From positions 1-64,000 of the forward strand of contig NZ_JASD01000008.1 of NCBI RefSeq assembly GCF_000622385.1: 64,000 nucleotides of DNA. Reading direction: 5' to 3'. The position numbers and the translations under genes are program-made. This DNA comes from Sulfitobacter noctilucicola (GTDB lineage Bacteria > Pseudomonadota > Alphaproteobacteria > Rhodobacterales > Rhodobacteraceae). Below the pieces are notes generated by a model, which saw only the letters and a program-made list of their open reading frames with translations, had not been told where the DNA came from and searched no databases. Positions 37,167-46,788 of this stretch are shown here, in pieces (position 1 is the first letter of the stretch; the number at the start of each line of letters is the position of its first letter).

Positions 37167-38184
37167 TATCACTCAAACCCAGTCCTCTGCGGCGCGCTGG
37201 AACCCCGGTGCATGGGGCGTGATCGCCGCTATCCTGCTGGCCATTGCACTGCTTGCCCCCGAGACCCTGCGCGAGACGATCCTCTTCACCCTCAAAGCGC
37301 TTGGAAACACGGCACCCTTTATCGCTTTTGCTGTAATTGCAGTGGCTTATCTGAAGGCATCCGGCGCAGAAAACCTGCTTGCCCGCGCCTTTGAGGGGAA
37401 CCCTGCGCGGATGATCGTCATGGCTGCATTGCTCGGCGGGTTGTCTCCGTTCTGTTCATGCGAAGTCATTCCTTTCATCGCGGCCCTACTGGCTGTGGGT
37501 GCCCCGCTTGGCGCTGTGATGGCATTCTGGCTGGCCTCTCCCCTGATGGATCCGGCGATGTTCGCCATTACTTCCGGTACGCTGGGGTTTGAATTTGCAT
37601 TGGCAAAAACAGTGGCCGCTGTGGGTTTGGGCATGCTTGGGGGCTTCGGTGTAATGATGGCCTCTAACACTGCGCTCTTCGCAAATCCGCTGCGTGAGAG
37701 ACCGGCAGTGGGCGGGTGCTGTGGCGTCAAGCAACCTTTCTCGGCCCAACCGGTGTGGAAATTCTGGCAAGATGCCGACCGCCGCCAGACCTTTTCATCC
37801 ACCGCTTGGGAAAACGCTCTGTTTCTGACCAAATGGCTGACGCTGGCCTATCTGATCGAAGCGCTGATGCTACGTTACATCCCTGCCGAAATGATTGCGG
37901 GCGTTTTGGGTGGCACCGGAGTGATGCCTGTTCTACTGGGCGCTCTGGTCGGCGCACCGGCTTATCTTAACGGTTATGCTGCCGTACCGCTCGTTGATGC
38001 CCTTTTGACCCAAGGCATGAGCCAGGGTGCGGCCATGTCCTTTGTCATCGCGGGCGGAGTAAGCTGTATCCCCGCAGCAATTGCTGTCTGGGCCTTGGTG
38101 AAACCACGTGTCTTTGCAGCCTATCTGGGGTTCGCTTTAATCGGCGCGATGATTGCCGGTCTGGTCTGGCAGGCGATTGCCTGA
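37159..38184 (+). CDS. DUF318/ArsP-type permease
   Basis: The 341-residue protein has about eight to nine membrane segments. Its N-terminal half has GGLSPFCSCEVIPFIAALL, the double-Cys signature of the DUF318 permease family that includes ArsP (organoarsenical efflux). A cytosolic loop follows with GGCCGVKQPF, and the second half has LVGAPAYLNGYAAVPL. Export of a metal or metalloid is inferred from the family and the ArsR partner; the substrate is unknown. The ATG at 37159 has a better ribosome-site distance than ATG 37153. Confidence 0.85.
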   Translation: MTDITQTQSSAARWNPGAWGVIAAILLAIALLAPETLRETILFTLKALGNTAPFIAFAVIAVAYLKASGAENLLARAFEGNPARMIVMAALLGGLSPFCSCEVIPFIAALLAVGAPLGAVMAFWLASPLMDPAMFAITSGTLGFEFALAKTVAAVGLGMLGGFGVMMASNTALFANPLRERPAVGGCCGVKQPFSAQPVWKFWQDADRRQTFSSTAWENALFLTKWLTLAYLIEALMLRYIPAEMIAGVLGGTGVMPVLLGALVGAPAYLNGYAAVPLVDALLTQGMSQGAAMSFVIAGGVSCIPAAIAVWALVKPRVFAAYLGFALIGAMIAGLVWQAIA

Positions 38185-38325
38185 CGTGGCACCGCTGGCC
38201 TAACGAGCGGTTCGACATTTGTTTCCGTATAGGACATAATATCGCCAAAGTCGCCTTGTAGTTCATGAATAAGCTTCTGGAAAAGGAGCACTACAGACGA
38301 TCACCTGTCAGCAACCGGAGCAGGC

Positions 38326-38985
38326 ATGCTGGAATTCGAAAATGTATCAAAGTCCTTTTGGACAGGATCACAACACAAGGTGATCCTCGACAAGGCCTCG
38401 TTCCGTGTGGAACTGGGCCGGTCTTTGGGCATTCTCGCACCGAACGGAACCGGCAAGACAACGCTTATCAATATGATGGCAGGACTGGAAAAGCCTGACG
38501 AGGGCGAGATCCGGCGCAGCTGCAACATCTCGTTTCCGCTGGGCTTTATGGGTGGCGTCGTGGCGAAAGTATCTGCCATGGAAAACGCCCGCTACATCGC
38601 GCGGCTCTATGGGCTTGACCCTGATTATGTCGAAAGCTTCTGTCGTTGGTTGTGTAACCTTGGCGAATACTTCGACCAGCCGCTTGGCACCTATTCCGCC
38701 GGCATGCGCTCGCGCTTTTCCTTTGCGTTGATGCTGGCACTCGATTTTGACATGTACCTCATTGATGAGGGCATGCCGTCGACCACAGATGTTGAATTCA
38801 ACCGCAAAGCGGGCGAAATTCTGCAAGAACGCCTGCGGACGACCACAATCATCATCGTCTCGCATCAGGCCGAGACACTGGAAAAATTCGCCCGTTCTGC
38901 CGCCGTTCTCGTAGATGGTCAGTTCGTTATGTTCGATACGTTGGAAGAAGCGAAACAATTGTATGACTACCAAACCCAAGGCTAG
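38326..38985 (+). CDS. kpsT: Capsule polysaccharide ABC exporter, ATP-binding protein (KpsT)
   Basis: The 219-residue ABC ATPase begins MLEFENVSKSFWTG. Walker A is APNGTGKTT (38-46, Ala instead of the usual first Gly), the signature is TYSAGMRSR and Walker B is FDMYLIDEG. It resembles KpsT/Wzt proteins that drive export of group 2 capsule. The cognate permease KpsM, usually adjacent, is not in the window. Its 3' end overlaps kpsE by 23 bases. Confidence 0.88.
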   Translation: MLEFENVSKSFWTGSQHKVILDKASFRVELGRSLGILAPNGTGKTTLINMMAGLEKPDEGEIRRSCNISFPLGFMGGVVAKVSAMENARYIARLYGLDPDYVESFCRWLCNLGEYFDQPLGTYSAGMRSRFSFALMLALDFDMYLIDEGMPSTTDVEFNRKAGEILQERLRTTTIIIVSHQAETLEKFARSAAVLVDGQFVMFDTLEEAKQLYDYQTQG

Positions 38986-40633
38986 GAAATTCCGCATCAA
39001 GCGGACCACGCCCTCGGCAACGGATGTTGCTTCGCATGCGCCTGAAACGTCGCCAGAGGTGCCCGCGCGCCCTAAACCGCAGCCGGTGAAGGCAGAACCA
39101 CGTCCGGTTGCGCCAACGCCCGCGCCCGAACAGCCTGCCGCACGCGCTGGTGAGGTTTCCTCCGCCGCTGAAGTGGTGGGCGAAACCGATATGGACGCGA
39201 TCCGCCGCGAAGGGCTGACAGGCCGGCAGCTTCGTATGGCGCGACGCGTCGCTCAAAAGCACAACCTTGCCCCAACATCCGATTTTGACGCCGTCCGCCT
39301 GTTGCGCAGCAAGGGCATTGATCCGTTCCAGCGTTCGAACATGCTTGAGTTGGTTGTACCCGGTGGCGAGGAAGGCACGCCCGATGGCAAGAACGCGCCA
39401 AACCATCAGCTAGGCAGAGTGCAACTGCCCCAGACAGTCCCTGCAGGCGGAATGAACCTGCCATCGACCGATACCAATCCGGCCGAACGCAGGCAGCGCG
39501 AAATATCCGAGATTCAACGCGACATCACCCGCCGCCGCCGCCGTAAACTTGGCTTGCTTATGGTGCGACTGGCGTTTTTCGTCATGTTGCCGACATTCGC
39601 CGCAGGGTATTATTTCTACAACGTGGCGACCCCGATGTACGCCACAGACAGTCAGTTTCTTATCATCCAGAACGAGGGGAGCGCCGGTGCCAGCCCCTTT
39701 GGCGGGCTACTGCCGACCCAGTTCGCGAACTCTGCTGACAGCATTGCAACACAGGCTTACCTGCAGTCCAAGGACGCCATGCTGCGCCTGAATGAAGATG
39801 AAGGTTTCATAGATCACTTTGCCACAGATGAGATTGATCCGATCCAGCGCCTTGAGGCGGATGCAACCAACGAAGAAGCGTACAAAGTCTACAAGAAAAA
39901 TGTGAAAATCGGTTATGACCCGACCGAGGGTGTGATCCGCATGGAAATCATCGCAGCCGATCCGGAGATTTCTGCCTCGTTCTCGAATAGCCTGATCAAA
40001 TACGCTGAAGAGCGGGTGAACAACCTGTCCAAACAAAAGCGCGAAGACGGCATGAGAGATGCGCTGGAAGGCTTTGAAATTGCGACGCAGAAACGCCGCG
40101 CCGCCCAAGAGGCGCTGATCAAAATGCAAGTCGAGAACGGCGTTGATCCCGAAGCCGAAATCGCAGCCATTCGCGGTCAGATCACCACGTATGAAGGACT
40201 GTTGATCGAGAAAGAACTCGAGTTGGCCGCTTTGCTTGACAATGCCCGCCCGAACCGCGCCAAGGTCGACGGCACGCGTGGCGATGTCCGTCGCTTGCAA
40301 GAGCAACTGGCGAAACTCAAGGACAAGATGAGCTCTGCCACGGAAGGCGATAATTCACTGGCTCAGCAGGCTGTCACCATGCAACTGGCAGCAGCCGACC
40401 TTGCCGCAGCGGATATGGTCCTGCAAGCAACCCAGACAGCGGTAGACCAAGCCCGCACCGAAGCCGGCCGTCAGGTCCGTTATCTGACAGTTGCGGTGGA
40501 ACCGGTCGCCCCGCAGGAACCCACCTATCCGCGCAAGTTTGAGAACACCATCTTGGCTTTCCTGATATTTGCGGGCATTTACCTCATGTTGTCTTTGACA
40601 GCCTCGATCCTCAGAGAACAGGTAACTTCATGA
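38963..40633 (+). CDS. kpsE: Capsule polysaccharide export inner-membrane protein (KpsE type)
   Basis: The 556-residue protein has a long proline-rich cytosolic N-terminus (about 1-190), a first membrane segment (LGLLMVRLAFFVMLPTFAAG), a periplasmic region with predicted coiled coils (about 370-500) and a second membrane segment near the C-terminus (ILAFLIFAGIYLMLSLTASI). This is the layout of polysaccharide co-polymerase/KpsE proteins that link the ABC exporter to the outer-membrane pore. Its stop overlaps the kdsA start (ATGA). Confidence 0.85.
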   Translation: MTTKPKARKFRIKRTTPSATDVASHAPETSPEVPARPKPQPVKAEPRPVAPTPAPEQPAARAGEVSSAAEVVGETDMDAIRREGLTGRQLRMARRVAQKHNLAPTSDFDAVRLLRSKGIDPFQRSNMLELVVPGGEEGTPDGKNAPNHQLGRVQLPQTVPAGGMNLPSTDTNPAERRQREISEIQRDITRRRRRKLGLLMVRLAFFVMLPTFAAGYYFYNVATPMYATDSQFLIIQNEGSAGASPFGGLLPTQFANSADSIATQAYLQSKDAMLRLNEDEGFIDHFATDEIDPIQRLEADATNEEAYKVYKKNVKIGYDPTEGVIRMEIIAADPEISASFSNSLIKYAEERVNNLSKQKREDGMRDALEGFEIATQKRRAAQEALIKMQVENGVDPEAEIAAIRGQITTYEGLLIEKELELAALLDNARPNRAKVDGTRGDVRRLQEQLAKLKDKMSSATEGDNSLAQQAVTMQLAAADLAAADMVLQATQTAVDQARTEAGRQVRYLTVAVEPVAPQEPTYPRKFENTILAFLIFAGIYLMLSLTASILREQVTS

Positions 40634-41463
40634 CCCAAGTCACAGTTGGTGACGTCATCATCGGCAACAACCGCCCCCTGACAATTATCGGCGGTCCTTG
40701 CCAGTTGGAAAGCGAAGACCACGCGCAGATGATCGCAGGCACCTTGAAAGAGGCTTGCGACGCTGCTGGTGCGCAATACGTCTTCAAGGCGAGCTACGAC
40801 AAGGCGAACCGCACATCGCTATCAGGCAAGCGCGGCCTTGGCATCGACGAAGGCCTGCGTGTGCTGCAATCGGTGGCCCAGGCGAATGGCGTGCCGGTCC
40901 TCACGGATGTGCACACCGAAGCCCAATGCGCCATCGCTGCCGAAGCTGTCGATATCCTGCAAATCCCCGCCTTCCTGTGCCGACAGACAGATATGCTGCT
41001 GGCCGCAGGCAATACCGGCAAAGCCGTGAACGTCAAAAAGGGCCAATGGCTGGCACCTTGGGAAATGGGCAATATTGTCGAAAAAATCGAAAGCACCGGC
41101 AACAAGAATATCCTGCTGACCGAACGTGGCACTTCGTTCGGTTACAACACGCTCGTGGCGGACATGCGCTCCCTGCCCCAGATGGCGCAAACCGGTTATC
41201 CGGTCGTGATGGACGCGACACATTCCGTCGCGCAACCGGGCGGCCTTGGTGGCTCTTCTGGCGGGCAGCGCGAATTTGCCCCCGTGATGGCCCGCGCCGC
41301 AGCGGCAATCGGTGTCGGTGCGATCTTTCTGGAGACCCATGAGGACCCCGATAACGCACCCAGCGACGGCCCGAATTCGATCTATCTTGACCAGATGCCC
41401 AACCTTATCGCCACCTTGATGAAGTTTGACGCATTGGCCAAAAAACACCCGCTTACATTCTAA
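40630..41463 (+). CDS. kdsA: 3-deoxy-8-phosphooctulonate synthase
   Basis: The 277-residue TIM-barrel protein has GGPCQLESEDHAQMIAG, FKASYDKANRTS, TDVHTEAQC and MDATHSVAQPG, all KdsA hallmarks. It condenses arabinose-5-phosphate with phosphoenolpyruvate to Kdo-8-phosphate, used in lipid A core and in group 2 capsule linkers. It is translationally coupled to kpsE, suggesting that capsule synthesis draws on this copy; a second housekeeping copy may exist elsewhere. Confidence 0.95.
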   Translation: MTQVTVGDVIIGNNRPLTIIGGPCQLESEDHAQMIAGTLKEACDAAGAQYVFKASYDKANRTSLSGKRGLGIDEGLRVLQSVAQANGVPVLTDVHTEAQCAIAAEAVDILQIPAFLCRQTDMLLAAGNTGKAVNVKKGQWLAPWEMGNIVEKIESTGNKNILLTERGTSFGYNTLVADMRSLPQMAQTGYPVVMDATHSVAQPGGLGGSSGGQREFAPVMARAAAAIGVGAIFLETHEDPDNAPSDGPNSIYLDQMPNLIATLMKFDALAKKHPLTF

Positions 41464-41489
41464 GTACTCTTTTCAGACGAGGCATATCC

Positions 41490-42986
41490 GTGACCAAACC
41501 CGCCCCAACCGTTTCCCAGAACACGTGGGAATTCCTGCGCGACGCAATGATCACGCCTACAGGTTTCCGTGAATATGACGCCCGCTGGAAATATCCCGAT
41601 GATATCAACCTGCCCGGTATCACGGCGCTTGGCCTTGGCCTTGGAACCCAGATGCACCGCCGCGGCATCGAACCGGTTATCGCCGTCGGTAACGACTACC
41701 GCGACTATTCCCTGTCGATCAAGAACGCGCTGATGCTAGGTCTGATGCAGGCAGGCATCCACGTCAAAGACATTGGTCCCGCCCTGTCGCCCATGGCCTA
41801 TTTCGCGCAGTTCCACCTTGATGCACCAGCGGTTGCCATGGTCACCGCCTCTCACAACCCCAACGGCTGGACCGGCGTCAAGATGGGCTTTGAACGCCCT
41901 CTGACACATGGTCCGGACGAGATGAACGAACTGCGTGACATCGTATTGAACGGTGAAGGCGAAGCGCGCGACGGCGGCAAATACGAGTTCATCCATGGCG
42001 TGCGTGAGGCCTACCTCGATGATCTGGTTGGTGACTTCAAGATGACCCGCAAGCTCAAGGTTGTCTGCGCCACAGGCAACGGCACGGCTTCGGCCTTCGC
42101 CCCCGAACTCTTCAAACGTCTCGGCGTCGAAGTGGTCGATAGCCACAACCAGCTTGATTACACTTTCCCTAACTACAACCCGAACCCCGAAGCTATGGAA
42201 ATGCTGCACGACATGAGCGGCTCGGTCAAAGCGTCGGGCGCAGACTTCGCGCTTGGCTTTGACGGTGATGGCGACCGCTGCGGTGTGGTGGACGATGAAG
42301 GAGAGGAGATTTTTGCCGACAAGGTTGGTGTCATCATGGCTCGCGATCTGGCTAAAATCTATCCCGGCGCGACCTTTGTGGCTGATGTGAAATCAACCGG
42401 CCTGTATGCTTCTGATCCAGAATTGCAGAAGTACGACATCAAGGCAGATTACTGGAAGACCGGTCACAGCCATATGAAACGCCGCGTCAAAGAGATCGGC
42501 GCCTTGGCGGGCTTCGAAAAATCAGGCCACTACTTCCTCGCGGAACCGATTGGCCGTGGTTACGATTGCGGCATGCGCGTCGCGGTCGAGATCTGCAAGC
42601 TGATGGATCGCAACCCCGATATGTCTATGTCTGACCTGCGACGCGCCCTGCCCCGGACATGGGCAACGCCCACAATGTCACCCTATGCGGCTGATACTGA
42701 GAAATACGATATCCTTGAGCGCTTGGTGGAAAAACTTGTCGCCAAGCATGACGCTGGCGAGCAGATTGGCGGCCGTGCGATCAAAGAAGTGGTGACCGTA
42801 AACGGCGCACGCGTGATCCTAGATAACGGCGCTTGGGGCCTTGTGCGGGCATCGTCAAACACGCCTAATCTTGTGGTGGTATGCGAAAGCCCGACATCCG
42901 AAGAAGAGATGCGCGCAATCTTTAAAGATATCGACGATGTCATTCGCACAGAGCCCGGTGTCGGAGAGTACGATCAGACCATCTGA
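41490..42986 (+). CDS. Phosphomannomutase/phosphoglucomutase
   Basis: The 498-residue alpha-D-phosphohexomutase has the phosphoserine loop TASHNPNGWTGVKMGF, metal-binding DGDGDRCG and the sugar-binding GFEKSGHYF. It interconverts hexose 1- and 6-phosphates for sugar-nucleotide supply. Starts at GTG 41490, 26 bp after kdsA, and ends the kps-kdsA unit. Substrate preference (mannose or glucose) cannot be told from the sequence. Confidence 0.9.
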   Translation: MTKPAPTVSQNTWEFLRDAMITPTGFREYDARWKYPDDINLPGITALGLGLGTQMHRRGIEPVIAVGNDYRDYSLSIKNALMLGLMQAGIHVKDIGPALSPMAYFAQFHLDAPAVAMVTASHNPNGWTGVKMGFERPLTHGPDEMNELRDIVLNGEGEARDGGKYEFIHGVREAYLDDLVGDFKMTRKLKVVCATGNGTASAFAPELFKRLGVEVVDSHNQLDYTFPNYNPNPEAMEMLHDMSGSVKASGADFALGFDGDGDRCGVVDDEGEEIFADKVGVIMARDLAKIYPGATFVADVKSTGLYASDPELQKYDIKADYWKTGHSHMKRRVKEIGALAGFEKSGHYFLAEPIGRGYDCGMRVAVEICKLMDRNPDMSMSDLRRALPRTWATPTMSPYAADTEKYDILERLVEKLVAKHDAGEQIGGRAIKEVVTVNGARVILDNGAWGLVRASSNTPNLVVVCESPTSEEEMRAIFKDIDDVIRTEPGVGEYDQTI

Positions 42987-43010
42987 TCGACGATCCGGCT
43001 CGATTGAGCC

Positions 43011-43658
43011 CTAGTCCGCCAAGGCGGCCTTGCAGAAAGCATGGATCAACCCTGCGTCTTTAACCCCCGGTGAGGATTCAACGGCGGAGGACAGGTCAAC
43101 CTGCGTGGCACCCGTCACGCGGATCGCTTCACGCACGGTATCTGCGTTCAACCCACCGGCAAGCATCCAAGGCACCGGCCAACGACGGCCTGCGACCAAT
43201 GACCAGTCAAAGGCCAGCCCGTTGCCCCCCGGGAGCACAGCATCTTTGGGCGGCTTCGTATCTACCAGCAACTGGTCCGCAACTTGTCCATAAATGTCGA
43301 GCGCGGCCAGATCATCTGCGCTTCCGACACCAATGGCTTTCATCACCGGCAATCCATAGCGCACCTTGATCTCTGACACGCGCTCCGGCGTCTCGCTGCC
43401 GTGAAGCTGTAGCATGTCCAGCGGAACGCTTTCAGTAATGGCATCCAGCTCTGCATCGGTGGGATTTACGACCAAAGCGACCTTACACAGGCCAACAGGC
43501 GCGACGGCGGAAAGCTCGGCTGCCTTTTCTAAGGTAACGAAACGCGGTGACTTGGGAAAAAACACCAGTCCCATGTACCGCGCACCGGCATCCGCAACGG
43601 CGGCCACGTCAACAGGACGCGTCACACCGCATATTTTTACATTGATGTGAGACGGCAT
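43011..43658 (-). CDS. trpF: Phosphoribosylanthranilate isomerase
   Basis: The 215-residue TIM-barrel protein begins [20 protein letters not shown] with the catalytic cysteine (KICG) and ends in [15 protein letters not shown], the phosphate-binding region with the GGL loop before it. It converts phosphoribosylanthranilate in tryptophan synthesis. It is the last gene of an rpsA-ihfB-lapA-trpF series and converges with the phosphohexomutase gene. Confidence 0.95.
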   Translation of the reverse strand: MPSHINVKICGVTRPVDVAAVADAGARYMGLVFFPKSPRFVTLEKAAELSAVAPVGLCKVALVVNPTDAELDAITESVPLDMLQLHGSETPERVSEIKVRYGLPVMKAIGVGSADDLAALDIYGQVADQLLVDTKPPKDAVLPGGNGLAFDWSLVAGRRWPVPWMLAGGLNADTVREAIRVTGATQVDLSSAVESSPGVKDAGLIHAFCKAALAD

Positions 43659-43666
43659 GAGCGGCC

Positions 43667-44017
43667 TCAGCCTGCCTCGTCCAGCAGCGCCAGCACGTCA
43701 TCTTTGCCCTGATGCTTCTCGCCCTTCAGGCGGGCGATCTCACGCTCCAGCCGGCGGGTTTCGCGCGCAAGACGCGCCTTTTCGGCACGCTCACCGTATT
43801 CGCGGATCCATTCCCAGATAAACCCGACAAGCAAACCTGCAACAATGCTGCCCAGAATGACCAGAAACAGGGGCAGCTGGATTTGTGGTGTGACGGCAAA
43901 CCAGCCGGCAACCTCGCTTGGCAGAACCTGAAGGGTCACCAGACCACGGTTCGCCAGCGCGACAGAAATAAGCGCAATCGCAAAGACTGCAATACAAAGG
44001 TACCGAACATAACGCAT
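43667..44017 (-). CDS. lapA: LapA-domain membrane protein (DUF1049)
   Basis: The 116-residue protein has two membrane segments (about 5-25 and 45-70, with [21 protein letters not shown]) and a C-terminal coiled coil (about 72-105). This matches LapA-type DUF1049 proteins, which in E. coli work with LapB in lipopolysaccharide control. No lapB is present here. The start shares a base with the ihfB stop (TGATG-like junction at 44017). Confidence 0.8.
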   Translation of the reverse strand: MRYVRYLCIAVFAIALISVALANRGLVTLQVLPSEVAGWFAVTPQIQLPLFLVILGSIVAGLLVGFIWEWIREYGERAEKARLARETRRLEREIARLKGEKHQGKDDVLALLDEAG

Positions 44018-44301
44018 CAGCTTTTCCCGTTCAGCCTGTCACGGAGCAATTTCCCCGTCTTGAAAAATGGTACGTGCTTTTCATCTACATGAACGGTCTC
44101 GCCCGTTCTCGGGTTACGGCCCACTCTTGCGTCACGCTTCTTGACTGAAAAAGCACCAAACCCGCGCAGCTCGACCCGGTTCCCGTCTGCCATCGCACCA
44201 GTGATCTCATCAAAAATAGTATTCACGATACGCTCAACATCCCGCTGATAGAGGTGCGGATTGTCATCTGCTATTTTCTGGATGAGTTCTGACCGGATCA
44301 T
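44017..44301 (-). CDS. ihfB: Integration host factor subunit beta
   Basis: The 94-residue HU/IHF-fold protein starts [25 protein letters not shown] and has the DNA-intercalating arm [10 protein letters not shown]. With IhfA it bends DNA for replication, recombination and transcription. The position after rpsA is conserved in proteobacteria. Ribosome site GGGGG lies about ten bases upstream of the ATG. Confidence 0.94.
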   Translation of the reverse strand: MIRSELIQKIADDNPHLYQRDVERIVNTIFDEITGAMADGNRVELRGFGAFSVKKRDARVGRNPRTGETVHVDEKHVPFFKTGKLLRDRLNGKS

Positions 44302-44685
44302 TTTTGGTATCCCCCCACGAGATATTGATATTTTGGCAGCTCGTACCCGACTATAGGAAAGAAGTTACGCCCTTGGAAGACGGCTCAGACTTGATGAGCG
44401 AAGTTTTTCATAGGGAACATGCTGATTTAAGGGTGATTTCCGGTCCCGCGATGCGTTGCCGGACCGCGAAGTCGATGTATCGCGCGCTGATGGATGTACC
44501 GATTCGAAGAAAAACGCCAAGATTTCGCGCTCTGCAAATTTCTACCGAGGCACGAATATCTCCCCACCATTGCACTCCTAGAACCTTATGCAGGTCCCGA
44601 TTGGTAGAGGCTTGAGATCACCACGAAAACGAAACGCTGCTTTTTGGAACGGTTCTGATGTCGATGCTCGGCAAGATCGCTGCTG
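44302..44685. other. Intergenic region between rpsA and ihfB
   Basis: About 384 bp without a supported gene. A plus-strand open frame (44304-44615) has no ribosome site or recognisable product. The region should contain the ihfB promoter. I find no repeat or RNA structure beyond the rpsA terminator that follows. Confidence 0.5.
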
Positions 44686-44721
44686 CCAAAGAAAAACCCC
44701 GCGCCTCAAAGGCGCGGGGTT
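44686..44721 (-). terminator. Rho-independent terminator of rpsA
   Basis: On the minus strand ACCCCGCGCC pairs perfectly with GGCGCGGGGT over a five-base loop and is followed by a T-rich run. It lies about 30 bases after the rpsA stop. Confidence 0.95.
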
Positions 44722-44750
44722 CACTGTCATCTTCCGGTGTGTGACCGGAA

Positions 44751-46424
44751 TTAGTCTTCGTTCTTCAGAGCTGCACCAAGGATATCACCCAAGGATGCGC
44801 CGGAGTCAGAGGAGCCATACTGCTCAACCGCTTCCTTCTCTTCTGCGATTTCACGCGCTTTGATGGAAACACCAAGACGGTGTGCTTTTGCATCCACGTT
44901 CGTGATGCGCACGTCGACTTTGTCACCAACCGAGAAACGCTCTGGGCGCTGCTCTGCACGGTCACGGGACAGATCGGAGCGGCGGATAAAGGCTTTCATA
45001 CCTTCGTATTCCACTTCGATCCCGCCATCTTCGATGGAGGTCACGTTTACAGTCACAACAGAACCGCGTTTCACGCCGCCCACTGCTTCTGCGAACTTGT
45101 CACCGCCGACACCTTTGATGGAGAGGCTGATGCGCTCTTTCTCAACGTCAACTTCGGAGACAACTGCCTGAACCGTGTCGCCCTTGCGGTAATCCTGAAT
45201 GGCTTCTTCGCCACGCTGGTCCCATGACAGGTCGGACAGGTGCACCATGCCGTCGATGTCGCCGTCGAGGCCAACAAACAGACCGAATTCGGTGATGTTT
45301 TTGACTTCGCCTTCGACTTCCGTGCCCTCGGGGTGTGTTTCTGCAAACACTTCCCATGGGTTGCGCATTGTCTGCTTGAGGCCAAGGGAAACGCGGCGCT
45401 TGGCACCATCGATTTCCAGAACCATGACTTCGACTTCCTGAGAGGTAGACACGATCTTGCCGGGGTGTACGTTCTTCTTTGTCCAGGACATTTCGGAAAC
45501 GTGAACCAGACCTTCGACGCCTGGCTCCAGCTCAACAAAGGCACCGTAATCGGTGATATTGGTGACGCGACCGGTGTGCGAGGATTCCAGCGGGTACTTC
45601 GCCGCAACCAGATCCCATGGATCTTCCTGCAACTGCTTCATGCCCAAGGAGATACGGTGCGTCTCTTTGTTGATCTTGATGACCTGCACCTTGATCGTCT
45701 CACCGATTGTGAGGATCTCGGATGGGTGGTTCACACGGCGCCATGCCATGTCTGTGACGTGCAACAGGCCGTCAACGCCGCCCAGATCAACAAACGCACC
45801 GTATTCGGTGATGTTCTTGACCACACCGTCGACTTCCTGACCTTCGGTCAGGTTACCGATAACTTCGGCACGCTGTTCGGCACGTGATTCTTCGAGGATC
45901 GCACGACGCGATACAACGATGTTGCCGCGGCGACGGTCCATTTTCAGAACCTGGAACGGTTGCTTGAGACCCATCAGAGGGCCCGCATCGCGCACGGGAC
46001 GTACATCGACCTGAGAACCGGGAAGGAATGCAACAGCACCGCCCAGATCCACAGTGAAACCGCCTTTGACACGGCCAAAGATCGCACCTTCGACGCGCTC
46101 TTCTGCGGCGTATGCTTTTTCCAGACGATCCCATGCTTCCTCACGACGGGCCATCTCACGAGAGATAACCGCTTCACCGCGGGAGTTTTCGACCTGACGC
46201 AGGAAGACTTCTACCTCGTCGCCGACTTCTACTTTGGGGGCTTCGCCTGGCTCGGCAAATTCTTTCAGCTCAACGCGGCCTTCCATCTTGTAGCCAACGT
46301 CGATAATGGCTTGGCCCGCTTCAATTGCGATCACCTTGCCTTTGACAACAGAACCCTCTTCGGGCGTGTCCATTTCGAAGCTTTCGTTCAAGAGTGCTTC
46401 AAACTCGTCCATCATATTCGCCAT
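44751..46424 (-). CDS. rpsA: 30S ribosomal protein S1
   Basis: The 557-residue protein consists of six S1/OB repeats. Good examples are GRVTNITDYGAFVELEPGVE, VKNITEYGAFVDLGGVDGLL and VKNITEFGLFVGLDGDIDGM. S1 helps load structured or weakly ribosome-sited mRNAs onto the 30S subunit. The length matches the six-repeat proteobacterial form. The gene is normally next to cmk; here a ZIP transporter, a rhodanese and a secreted protein intervene. Confidence 0.97.
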   Translation of the reverse strand: MANMMDEFEALLNESFEMDTPEEGSVVKGKVIAIEAGQAIIDVGYKMEGRVELKEFAEPGEAPKVEVGDEVEVFLRQVENSRGEAVISREMARREEAWDRLEKAYAAEERVEGAIFGRVKGGFTVDLGGAVAFLPGSQVDVRPVRDAGPLMGLKQPFQVLKMDRRRGNIVVSRRAILEESRAEQRAEVIGNLTEGQEVDGVVKNITEYGAFVDLGGVDGLLHVTDMAWRRVNHPSEILTIGETIKVQVIKINKETHRISLGMKQLQEDPWDLVAAKYPLESSHTGRVTNITDYGAFVELEPGVEGLVHVSEMSWTKKNVHPGKIVSTSQEVEVMVLEIDGAKRRVSLGLKQTMRNPWEVFAETHPEGTEVEGEVKNITEFGLFVGLDGDIDGMVHLSDLSWDQRGEEAIQDYRKGDTVQAVVSEVDVEKERISLSIKGVGGDKFAEAVGGVKRGSVVTVNVTSIEDGGIEVEYEGMKAFIRRSDLSRDRAEQRPERFSVGDKVDVRITNVDAKAHRLGVSIKAREIAEEKEAVEQYGSSDSGASLGDILGAALKNED

Positions 46425-46788
46425 GTAGCGTATCGTTTCCTTTATAGACTTGTTTTCTGGCCGTGCGGTTGTCTCCGCCGGTCTTGGGTGTGAATTGGTC
46501 TTTGAGTAGGGTCACATAACGCAAAAGAAATAGGGCCGGCATTGACCGACCCTGCTCAGATGTACGTCACGTGGCTTGTATCCGCCCCTTAGACAGGTGC
46601 GCGTATAGGACAGTCAGACCTTTCCTGCAAGGCTATAATGGCCCGAGGCCCCTCACCTGTTTGACCATTTGAGAGGAGGCTTGCATGGTCGATGGCGTCT
46701 TACGGCCCGCAAGCTGTCCTGATTGCCCTAGATGGATAGAACGCCGCGAGGTTTTAACTTCAAACACCCCGCGGCCTTCCCCTTTCAC
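46425..46788. other. Intergenic region upstream of rpsA
   Basis: This 364-bp stretch must hold the rpsA promoter and leader. I see no open frame with support. A hairpin at 46743-46775 is listed separately; the rest shows no clear repeat. Confidence 0.5.
46743..46775 (-). terminator. Possible terminator after the rhodanese gene
   Basis: GCCGCGAGGT pairs with ACCCCGCGGC (one G-U type pair) over a 13-base loop, 14 bases after the rhodanese stop on the minus strand. No T-run follows, so the call is weak. Confidence 0.4.

Noticed and set aside
44304..44615. 103-codon plus-strand frame between ihfB and rpsA
   Set aside because: Starts inside the ihfB leader region, lacks a ribosome site and shows no known motif.
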